From NCBI GenBank assembly GCA_046305255.1, contig JBKCCF010000174.1:1-17292 (forward strand): a DNA stretch of 17,292 nucleotides. Reading direction: 5' to 3'. The notes under the pieces are model-generated. The model had not been told where the DNA came from. It saw nothing but the letters and a program-made list of their open reading frames with translations, and searched no databases. Within the stretch, counting starts at the first letter, position 1, and the number at the start of each line of letters is the position of its first letter. Below are positions 1-6,465 of the stretch, piece after piece. The stretch is from UBA6136 sp046305255. Lineage in GTDB: Bacteria > Pseudomonadota > Gammaproteobacteria > Methylococcales > Methylococcaceae. The translations under genes and the position numbers were made by a program.

Positions 1-1287
1 GTCGGTGAGATGACGGACAATATCCTGGGTGGCGGTAACGCCAATATCGGCCATTAGCAACTGGGCTTCGATCTCGTCCAGCAAATCACGGTCGATGGCT
101 TTTTTGCCAAGCGCCAGTGCGCTGAGGAAGCCGGTCAGCCCGCCCCGGGTCTTGCCCAGCTGGCCCTTCAGCCGGTCATAGAGCCGGTCAGCGGTGGGGG
201 GCGCCGCTACTGCGGGTTCGGGGGGCATTGCTGGCGTCGGCAGCACCTGCTGCGGGATCACCTCAAGCGCCCCCGGGCTGGCCTGCCTTGCAACGATTTC
301 AGCCCCGGCGATGGCATCACGCGAGGGCCGCAGGCCTACCACGTAATCGATATGTACGACACAAAGCAGCAAGAGCGCGGCAACGGCATTGTGGGCGACG
401 GCCAGCGGTACCGGCAGTCGCAGCAGAACCACAGCGACACCCACGGCGATCTGTACCAGCAGCAGGAAGGACAGCGCAAGCCCGACTTTGCTAAGGCGCG
501 GAACCTTGCTATTGGAGGTGACCGCCAGGGCCAGCAGTGTCAGTACTAGAAATACGACCATCGCGCCGATGCGATGCAACATCTGAATGGCAATACGGGC
601 TGCCGGCGGCGGCAGGCTACCCTGATACTGCGCGGGCAATTCCAGCCCGTGCAGCGCACCGGCATAATCGGCATCCGGCGTCCAGCTACCCAGACAGGTC
701 GGGACATCCGGGCAGGACAGGGCAGCATAGTTGGACGACACCCAGCCCCCGAGTACGACCTCTGCAAAAAGCAGAATCAGACCGGTTCGGGCTAACCCGC
801 GCAGCACTGGCAACGGGGCCCTGGGGGCCTGTTGCGGGCCAGCGGCGAGAAACAGCCGGTAGAGCAGGCTCAGGGTAAGGAAACCCATAAACAAATGGGC
901 GGTTACCACCATCGGCATGACATGGTATTTCACCGTCCACATGCCCAGAACAGCCTGGCCGACGATCAGCAGCAGGGTTGTGTAGGTGAGGAACAGCGCC
1001 CGACCTCGGTTCTCCCCAAGCCGCCAGACCAGTCCGGCTAAAAGCAGCACCAGCACCCCCAGCCCCCCCGCCAGATAACGGTGCGACATTTCCTTCCAGG
1101 CTTTTGTCGCATCGAAAGCCTGTCCACTGATCGCTTCGGCGGGGGCGGGGGGTTCGACGATCATTTTGCCGAAACAGCCCGGCCAGTCCGGACACCCCAG
1201 CCCCGCGTCGGAAATACGCACATAAGACCCGATGACGACAACGCAGATGGCCAGCAGCAGGGTAAGGAAACTCAGTTTTCTGAACAT
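1..1287 (-). CDS. ctaA-ftsY: Haem A synthase CtaA fused in frame to FtsY (SRP receptor), partial at left edge
   Basis: One uninterrupted minus-strand frame of 429 codons runs from an ATG at 1287 to base 1 without a stop. Residues 1-315 are a complete CtaA/COX15-type protein that converts haem O to haem A for cytochrome oxidase. It has eight predicted membrane helices, the four haem-region histidines H69 (in EMSHR), H131, H238 and H299, and loop cysteine pairs C32/C38 and C192/C198. Residues 316-365 are a Pro/Ala-rich linker. From about residue 366 (base 192 downwards) the sequence is the FtsY N domain, with DRLKGQLGKT, LLDEIEAQLLMADIGV and the start of the linker helix. The GTPase G domain would lie outside the window. 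It follows the SURF1 fusion gene by 75 bp and probably shares its operon; a CtaB gene, usual at this place, is not seen. The Shine-Dalgarno sequence is weak. An internal start at M354 (base 228) has no ribosome site I can see. The domain assignments are firm; that one polypeptide is made is inferred. Confidence 0.88.
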   Translation of the reverse strand, partial: MFRKLSFLTLLLAICVVVIGSYVRISDAGLGCPDWPGCFGKMIVEPPAPAEAISGQAFDATKAWKEMSHRYLAGGLGVLVLLLAGLVWRLGENRGRALFLTYTTLLLIVGQAVLGMWTVKYHVMPMVVTAHLFMGFLTLSLLYRLFLAAGPQQAPRAPLPVLRGLARTGLILLFAEVVLGGWVSSNYAALSCPDVPTCLGSWTPDADYAGALHGLELPAQYQGSLPPPAARIAIQMLHRIGAMVVFLVLTLLALAVTSNSKVPRLSKVGLALSFLLLVQIAVGVAVVLLRLPVPLAVAHNAVAALLLLCVVHIDYVVGLRPSRDAIAGAEIVARQASPGALEVIPQQVLPTPAMPPEPAVAAPPTADRLYDRLKGQLGKTRGGLTGFLSALALGKKAIDRDLLDEIEAQLLMADIGVTATQDIVRHLTD

Positions 1288-1362
1288 GGAATCTATCTTG
1301 TTTTTATGGGAGTTTGAGGGACTCGATACCGCATGGTGACGGAGTCTGACGCTAGTCAGACA

Positions 1363-2703
1363 TCAACCGATCTGTGAGGCTTTAAGCAAATGCTTGATAT
1401 CTTTGATGACTTTATAGGGATCAAAACCTGTGTCGTACCACAGCACCAGATTGCCCAGAGGATCAAGCAGAATCACGACACCATCGCCAGGCACCTTGCC
1501 AATTGCGGCGGTCAAAACCTCAAGCACCGAAGGATTGAGACCTGCCACCGCCAAAGCATCGTCGGTGTGGATGGCCCGAACACCCCCCGCAGTGATGGCG
1601 GTCGGCATCAGCAACAACCGCCTGACCCGCGCCATTTCCTTGTTCAGCATCAGCCAGCCCTGATGGGTTTTGTGCAAGGTTTCAGCACAGCTGTCAGAGC
1701 ACACACCGGGCGTCACCTGCAGCAGCAGCCAGCGCCCCTTGATTTCAGCCAGTTCAGCTACGGGGCTAACGGGGTCAGCCAGTAATTGTGCAATATCGAC
1801 ATGCTGTGGCGGCACTATCAGGCTGCCGTAATTACTGGTTTTCTCTACCAGTTCAGGGTGCTGTGCGTAATACCAGGCGATGCCAAACGGAACCGCCGAG
1901 ATCAGGGCGATGACCACAATGACCCACCGGCCACGCCGTCCGGGCTTAACAGAATTAGTCATAGTCGTGTGTTGTAAGCTTTGGCGGGTAACCACCTTCA
2001 GGCCATGGCGCACATAGAAACATGCGCCAACGGCGGCGAATAAAAACCATTGCAGCGCGTAACCAAGGTTCTTGTCGGGATCGGGTCTTGCGATCTGTCC
2101 AACCGGTTGTTCATAGGCCCCACCCGCTGCGGGGTCCAATAATACCTGATACGGCAGAATCCGATATCCCAGCCGCTGGGCCAACTGGCCGGGATCAGGC
2201 ACCTGCACCATGGCGGGCCAACCCGGCGCCGGAACGTCCGCCCCCTTGAGCCGGAAACCGACGCGATAGAACCGGTCGACGATACCCGTCACCTGCACAT
2301 CGCCGGAGGGAATCGCTATATCCGGCAGAACCTCTCGATTAGGTCCTCCCGGAACCCAGCCCCGGTTGACCAGCACCGCATCACCGCCAGCCAGCCGGAG
2401 CGGCGTCAAGACCTGATAACCCGTCCGGCCGCCATGCCACTGGTTATCGAGCAGAAACTGATGTTCACCATCGTAGCGGCCTTCGATCCGAACAGGACGG
2501 TAGCGGTCGGCATCCATATCCAGCTGAGCCCCACCGGACAGCATCATGGGCTCGGCCCTGGCATGGGCTTCACGCGCTGCGATCAGGGCTTTCTTTTCGT
2601 CGGCACGCTGCAACTGCCAATAGCCGAGTCCGATAAAAAGCGAGGCACTCAGAACCATCAGCAGCGAGGCCACTCGCGACGGTTTGAAGCTATACTTCTT
2701 CAT
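1363..2703 (-). CDS. SURF1 protein fused to SCO-like thioredoxin-fold cytochrome oxidase assembly protein
   Basis: The frame encodes 446 residues with two full modules. Residues 1-240 are SURF1, a cytochrome oxidase assembly factor: an N-terminal membrane helix (about 10-29), the GYWQLQRADEKKAL motif, a periplasmic domain with NRGWVP, and a C-terminal helix starting at NLGYALQW. After residue 248, a methionine at base 1962, comes a second module with its own membrane helix (about 260-279) and a thioredoxin-like domain carrying C335-x3-C339, the copper-site spacing of SCO proteins. This half matches the small membrane protein usually encoded as a separate gene between surf1 and ctaA in gammaproteobacteria. 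A Shine-Dalgarno sequence (GGAAGGG) lies 3-9 bases before ATG 2703. The gene precedes ctaA. M248 could be a secondary start, but I see no good ribosome site there. Fusion or a lost stop codon between the original genes is the likely history. Confidence 0.88.
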   Translation of the reverse strand: MKKYSFKPSRVASLLMVLSASLFIGLGYWQLQRADEKKALIAAREAHARAEPMMLSGGAQLDMDADRYRPVRIEGRYDGEHQFLLDNQWHGGRTGYQVLTPLRLAGGDAVLVNRGWVPGGPNREVLPDIAIPSGDVQVTGIVDRFYRVGFRLKGADVPAPGWPAMVQVPDPGQLAQRLGYRILPYQVLLDPAAGGAYEQPVGQIARPDPDKNLGYALQWFLFAAVGACFYVRHGLKVVTRQSLQHTTMTNSVKPGRRGRWVIVVIALISAVPFGIAWYYAQHPELVEKTSNYGSLIVPPQHVDIAQLLADPVSPVAELAEIKGRWLLLQVTPGVCSDSCAETLHKTHQGWLMLNKEMARVRRLLLMPTAITAGGVRAIHTDDALAVAGLNPSVLEVLTAAIGKVPGDGVVILLDPLGNLVLWYDTGFDPYKVIKDIKHLLKASQIG

Positions 2704-2771
2704 CAGCCCTTCCAGATGGCGAAACGGCTGGTATTACCCATTCACCCCCCGACATACCCGGCAGGCCCCCA

Positions 2772-3029
2772 GTGAAGATCATCATCCTGTTAGTGCTCCT
2801 GATCATTATCGGCAGCCTCGGTTCGGCTCTTTATCACCTTTTGTACGACCGCGAGCGCTCGGCGCTTACGGTGAAGGCTCTCACCTGGCGGATCGGCCTG
2901 TCGTTGGGACTGTTCCTGCTGCTGATCGTTGCTTTCTCCCTCGGTCTGATCAAGCCGCATGGCTTGCGACCGGTCCACGACCCAGCGGCTACGACAACGG
3001 GCCGCCCCACCCCGCCTGACCCGGCCTGA
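2772..3029 (+). CDS. DUF2909 twin-transmembrane small protein
   Basis: This encodes 85 residues from a GTG start. Two hydrophobic helices (about 2-23 and 40-62) are separated by a short charged segment containing YDRERSALTVKALTWRIGLS and followed by GLIKPHG. This is the pattern of the DUF2909 (twin transmembrane protein) family, which is typically found beside cytochrome c oxidase genes in beta- and gammaproteobacteria. The function is not known; inner-membrane location and a role linked to oxidase assembly are inferred from context. It diverges from the SURF1 fusion gene, with 68 bp between the starts. The C-terminal 20 residues are rich in Pro and Thr and probably disordered. Confidence 0.8.
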   Translation: MKIIILLVLLIIIGSLGSALYHLLYDRERSALTVKALTWRIGLSLGLFLLLIVAFSLGLIKPHGLRPVHDPAATTTGRPTPPDPA

Positions 3030-3318
3030 AGCTTGCCCGCCCTTTCCCTTGAGCCCGTCCGGGCAACCTTGTCAACATTTGGCCCGGGCACCCCACGCCG
3101 TCTCCACGCCTGTTGCCGAGGAGATATTTCACGCGCAAAATTCATCGTACTTCTGCCCAAACGATAAGTCAGAAGGTGTCATTGCGATTAAAACGAACCA
3201 AGAACCTTGTGAAATCGACGTCGATCAGGGGTTTGTTCTTGCCAGTCCCATCCCCGCGCCGGTTCATTCGGGCGTGAATAATAACGAGGCTTAGGCCATA
3301 TAACGAGGAGAGAAGCGC
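3030..3318 (+). promoter_or_regulatory. Gene-free leader upstream of the BLUF-cyclase gene
   Basis: No convincing gene is seen in these 289 bases. They hold a perfect 12-bp palindrome, ATCGACGTCGAT, at 3214-3225, directly preceded by TGTGA at 3209-3213. The start-proximal part is AT-rich, and a strong Shine-Dalgarno sequence (GAGGAG) stands about 9 bases before the ATG at 3319. I cannot name a clear sigma-70 promoter. The palindrome may be an operator; this is inference. Confidence 0.35.
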
Positions 3319-4389
3319 ATGAAGCGAATAATGTACATTAGCACAACGACCCGTCCCCTCCGCCCAGACGAGGTGGATGAGATCACGCGGGTCTGCCAGC
3401 AAAACAACGCTAAAGTCGGGGTCACCGGGATTCTTATCTCCGCTCAGGAGTTTTTTTTCCAGATTCTCGAAGGTCTGGAAGCCGATGTCGATCAGGTAAT
3501 GGGGCGAATCAAAAAAGACCCTCGCCATGCAGGGCTTCTGATTCTGAAAGCCGAGCACGAGGTATCCGACCAGCTGTTTCCCGACTGGTCGATGAAAACC
3601 ATCAAACTGGATGGCAACAGTGATGTGGTTATTCAGGCCATCCGTATCATGCTCGAAAATATCACCGAATCTCACCGGATTATTGAGCGCTACACCCAAC
3701 CCGCCGTACTGCAGTTCCTGACCGCAGGAATCAACCCACTCACGGTACCGGTTAAAAAAACTGAGAAAATCGTCCTGTTTGGTGATATTGCCGCCTTTTC
3801 CTATCTCTCGGGCCTGTATCCCACTGAGGAAGTGGCCGAGCATGCCGGCAGTTTCCTCGAGATTTTCTCACGGGCGGTGACCGATAACGGCGGCCAGGTC
3901 AATAAATACATCGGCGATTGCGTGTTGGCCTATTTCCCAACCGACCGGGCCGATGACGCCATTGAAGCCTGTCTGACCACCTTGCGGCAGATCAGAGCCC
4001 TCAGAGCGACGGCGGCTCAATGCAGGCTCCGCAACTTTCTCTACTGCGGTTTCGGCCTGAGTTTAGGCCCTGTCATCGAGGGCAATTTCGGCTCATCGTA
4101 CAAAATGGACTACACCTTGCTCGGTAACACCGTCAACCTGGCATCACGGTTGGAGAACTTTACCCGCACCATCCGTAAGGCCATCACCATCAGCCAGGCC
4201 GCCAAAGAGGCATGCCAAAAGGACTGGGACTTCGAAAAGGTCGGCGAATATCAATTAAAAGGGCAAACTGAACCGCAGTCTTTTTTCAGCCTGTCAGATG
4301 AACTGGTGGGAGATACCAGGACAGTAGAGGAGATTATCGAAACCGTATTGCTGGCACCGGAGGCTCATAGACTGAGTTGCGACTGCTAG
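3319..4389 (+). CDS. BLUF-domain photoactivated adenylate cyclase (bPAC-like)
   Basis: This 356-residue protein has the two-domain layout of the Beggiatoa photoactivated cyclase bPAC: an N-terminal flavin-binding BLUF blue-light sensor (about 1-95), a helical linker (about 100-145, containing ESHRIIERY), and a class III nucleotide cyclase domain (about 148-330). The BLUF photochemical residues are present: Y6, N29/N30, Q48, W90 and M92. In the cyclase, metal-binding aspartates D156 (FGDI) and D200 (YIGDC), adenine-pocket K196 and T266, and N273 and R277 are in place, so ATP to cAMP is the expected reaction. GINPLTV and KMD-TLLG are shared with bPAC. One difference is GN at 269-270 where bPAC has GD. 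A good ribosome site (GAGGAG) supports the ATG. The protein is probably soluble and cytosolic. Its target, a CRP-type regulator or other cAMP receptor, is not in the window. Base composition is lower in GC than the flanking metabolic genes. Confidence 0.93.
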   Translation: MKRIMYISTTTRPLRPDEVDEITRVCQQNNAKVGVTGILISAQEFFFQILEGLEADVDQVMGRIKKDPRHAGLLILKAEHEVSDQLFPDWSMKTIKLDGNSDVVIQAIRIMLENITESHRIIERYTQPAVLQFLTAGINPLTVPVKKTEKIVLFGDIAAFSYLSGLYPTEEVAEHAGSFLEIFSRAVTDNGGQVNKYIGDCVLAYFPTDRADDAIEACLTTLRQIRALRATAAQCRLRNFLYCGFGLSLGPVIEGNFGSSYKMDYTLLGNTVNLASRLENFTRTIRKAITISQAAKEACQKDWDFEKVGEYQLKGQTEPQSFFSLSDELVGDTRTVEEIIETVLLAPEAHRLSCDC

Positions 4390-4677
4390 GCGCACGAGTC
4401 AACCCAGGGTGTTGCGGGGGCCTCTTAACCAACAGTACCAGATACCCTCTCGATACCTCTAAACCACAGGCCGTTCACCGCTCTTTTCAGGGGAATTTGA
4501 TGCGTGGGGTAAACCTGTACCAAAAATGGCAGCCGGTAGCGGTTAATCAATCGATAGAGACGACATTGCCGTAGCCACACCGGCTTTCGACCCTGAAGCG
4601 CTCGGAAACCTTTGAGCTATCTCATGGGAATAACGCGACTTACCCCCCCACCAATCCATCACCGATGGGAGATGACT
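4390..4677 (+). other. Gene-poor spacer between cyclase and hydrolase genes
   Basis: These 288 bases hold no gene I can support. A 24-codon frame (ATG 4500 to TAG 4574) has an AGGGGA ribosome-site-like sequence but no recognisable content. A short hairpin, CCATC-ACC-GATGG at 4656-4668, overlaps the GGGAG ribosome site of the next gene. A short direct repeat GATACC lies around 4441-4457. No clear terminator is seen after the cyclase gene. Confidence 0.3.
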
Positions 4678-6123
4678 ATGACCAGAGTATTGACCGTCCT
4701 TAATCATGGCACTGACAGTAATACCCTTAGTGCACCCGACGAGATCATAAACCGGCTGGAACAGGCCTTTCGTTCAGCAACATTGGGCTTTGGCAAGAAC
4801 ACTCATGTGCCCACTACGCTGAGCGGGAAAATAGCCAAGCCACTGGGGTTGGGCGCATCCGGCCATGACGCGACGCCGACCCGGGAACTGGACGTTGAAA
4901 GCCCTTTTCTCGTCACACAAGGCCAGGGTACCCGCGGGGAATTTTCACCTAACCGAGCCAGCGTTTCAGTCACCCCAGCTCCTGGTTACTTCGGAGAATC
5001 ACAAAGGGAATTACGCAGACAGGAGCTTGAGAGGGCAGAAAAACAATCCGATAAAAATGTATTTGGCAGGCTTGGCGGCAAAGGTTTTGGTTTGATGAAA
5101 GGGGGCGGTGCCGTACCCGAACTTTCGGATTCTGGGGTCTTCGCAAATGTGCAGAGACTTTACAATCACCTTGAGAGATGCAAGGCCGCTGGCAAACCCA
5201 TAGAAAGACTCAATCTGGTGGGCTGGAGCAGAGGCGCAGTCACCTGCCTGCGTCAGGCAAACTTCCTGTTCCATAATGGTTATGCCGATCTCGAGGTCAA
5301 TATCTTTGGCGTAGACCCAGTAGCCGGGCTTGGCCAGGACGACGATGAGGGCGAGTATCCGACAAATACTTTTTTCCGCAATGTGAACAATTATGTGTTC
5401 GGCTACGCCGCCCACGAGGACAGGATCGCTCTGCCACCTCTGCCGTTACCGATAAACCCACCGAAAAACTACATCATGCTACCGCTTCCGGGTGATCACA
5501 CCGATTTGGCTTACGGAGGTAATAAAAATGCGTCGGGCAGACTCCTCGCCCACCTCTGCTATAAATTCCTGAACCAGCACGGCAGCTTTCAGGTCGCAGA
5601 AAGAGTAGGGATCAACTTAAAAAGCAGTATGTTTCTCAGTATTGATGCACAGCTTGCCGAGTATGAGAAACTCATCAAGAGTCTGGGTGAAGCAAAATCT
5701 TCGTATGCGGCCATCAGAAACTCAGCCAACATACACCTGAGCCATCCCGCAACACGACCGCTCGTTGGAATGCTGACATATTCGGCGGGTGATACCGGCA
5801 GAAATCTAAACCCCTTTGACAGACACTTCTTCCTCAACGATCATCACAAGATGATATTCAAGGAGAAGTTTGCAAGCATTTACAATACCTTATGCGATCA
5901 GGCCGGCACCAATGTGGCGTTACAGGACGAGTTCCTGCGCGATCACCTCGCTGTCCTTAATAGCCTGCCGGAACACGCCAAAAGAATAAGAGCCATGTTG
6001 ATGCATAAAAGCCGTCAGGACATCCGGGATATCATGAACGATACCAGCCCCAGACGCGCCCAAGACATTGAGTTTGCAAGAGGTGTGGAGAATCTCATCA
6101 CAAGCAATGGCCTGTGCAGTTAG
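4678..6123 (+). CDS. Alpha/beta hydrolase (putative lipase/effector-like) with GWSRG nucleophile motif
   Basis: This encodes 481 residues. I chose ATG 4678 because GGGAG (4667-4671) lies 6 bases upstream and the protein then begins with a core beta strand, MTRVLTVLNHGTDSN; ATG 4672 and a TTG at 4612 are possible alternatives. The nucleophile elbow GWSRG places Ser184. FGVDPVAG offers Asp213 and GDHTDL offers His274 as the rest of a triad. The arrangement recalls the DUF2235-type phospholipases delivered by type VI secretion and Legionella effector hydrolases with the GWSRGA motif, but I cannot assign a specific family or substrate. There is no signal peptide or membrane helix. The C-terminal 200 residues are charged and helical without a recognised domain. 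No secretion, immunity or VgrG-type gene is adjacent, so effector status is speculative. GC is visibly lower than in the metabolic genes, hinting at transfer. Confidence 0.65.
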   Translation: MTRVLTVLNHGTDSNTLSAPDEIINRLEQAFRSATLGFGKNTHVPTTLSGKIAKPLGLGASGHDATPTRELDVESPFLVTQGQGTRGEFSPNRASVSVTPAPGYFGESQRELRRQELERAEKQSDKNVFGRLGGKGFGLMKGGGAVPELSDSGVFANVQRLYNHLERCKAAGKPIERLNLVGWSRGAVTCLRQANFLFHNGYADLEVNIFGVDPVAGLGQDDDEGEYPTNTFFRNVNNYVFGYAAHEDRIALPPLPLPINPPKNYIMLPLPGDHTDLAYGGNKNASGRLLAHLCYKFLNQHGSFQVAERVGINLKSSMFLSIDAQLAEYEKLIKSLGEAKSSYAAIRNSANIHLSHPATRPLVGMLTYSAGDTGRNLNPFDRHFFLNDHHKMIFKEKFASIYNTLCDQAGTNVALQDEFLRDHLAVLNSLPEHAKRIRAMLMHKSRQDIRDIMNDTSPRRAQDIEFARGVENLITSNGLCS

Positions 6124-6164
6124 TACTGATATCCAGCCCCCGGGATACAGCCACCTTGATTCAA

Positions 6165-6195
6165 CAGGGTTCTCCGGCCTGACCGTAGAACCCTG
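6165..6195. terminator. Stem-loop between convergent genes, possible bidirectional terminator
   Basis: There is a perfect 9-bp inverted repeat, CAGGGTTCT / AGAACCCTG, with a 13-base loop. It lies 42 bases after the hydrolase stop codon and downstream of the convergent 34-residue peptide gene. Neither strand has a strong T-run after the stem, so termination is only plausible. Confidence 0.4.
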
Positions 6196-6210
6196 ACTAC
6201 TCCAGCAGTA

Positions 6211-6315
6211 TCAGGCGGCAACGGCACCGATCAACAGAAAGGCTGCGATCCAGCCTACTGCGATAGAGAACCCCCACACAACGCCATCAACCAGTACCCG
6301 TAAGGTGCGAAACAT
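6211..6315 (-). CDS. Small single-helix membrane peptide (34 aa), hypothetical
   Basis: The ATG at 6315 is preceded by a good ribosome site (GGGAG, 7-base spacing) and opens a 34-codon frame ending in TGA at 6211-6213. The peptide has a short basic N-terminus (MFRTLR), then one continuous hydrophobic stretch (about residues 11-34, with GVVWGFSIAVGWIAAFLLIG). It would form a single membrane helix. I recognise no family. It stands alone between hairpins at 6165-6195 and 6377-6400 on the minus strand, downstream of the protease gene. Support is the ribosome site plus the coherent hydrophobic composition; it could still be chance. Confidence 0.5.
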   Translation of the reverse strand: MFRTLRVLVDGVVWGFSIAVGWIAAFLLIGAVAA

Positions 6316-6376
6316 AAGCCGGCTCCCGTTTTCATTGTGCTGTACACATCATCCGGCAGGGTATTGCCGGTTCCAA

Positions 6377-6400
6377 CGAACCGCTGCGAAAAGCGGTTCG
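6377..6400 (-). terminator. Strong hairpin after the protease gene, probable terminator
   Basis: A perfect 9-bp GC-rich inverted repeat, CGAACCGCT / AGCGGTTCG, with a 6-base loop lies about 65 bases downstream of the minus-strand protease stop and before the 34-residue peptide gene. On the minus strand only TTGG follows the stem, so it is a weak intrinsic terminator or an mRNA-stabilising structure. Confidence 0.45.
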
Positions 6401-6465
6401 GGCTTGATGATGACAGACAGCACCGACGCTGAACAGGTGTTTGCCGGACGGCATCAGCGACAGCG

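Noticed and set aside
686..1195. Open frame of 169 codons on the minus strand within ctaA
   Set aside because: It is a shadow frame: the CtaA frame beginning at 1287 gives membrane helices and conserved histidines, while this one gives Arg/Gly/Pro-rich low-complexity sequence.
1363..2703. Possible stop-codon reassignment explaining two fused gene pairs
   Set aside because: Other genes in the window end normally at TAA, TAG and TGA, and no in-frame stop is being read through at the joins.
3319..3440. Loss of the flavin-binding Asn in the BLUF domain (GVTG where bPAC has NITG)
   Set aside because: Aligning with PixD shows that the conserved Asn is in the earlier NN pair (N29/N30), which is present.
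3169..3843. Open frame of 224 codons on the minus strand opposite the BLUF domain
   Set aside because: The plus-strand BLUF-cyclase has clear domain motifs and a strong ribosome site; the antisense frame has no recognisable family.
4500..4574. 24-codon frame with an AGGGGA ribosome-site-like sequence
   Set aside because: Too short, without hydrophobic or other coherent features, and no context supports it.
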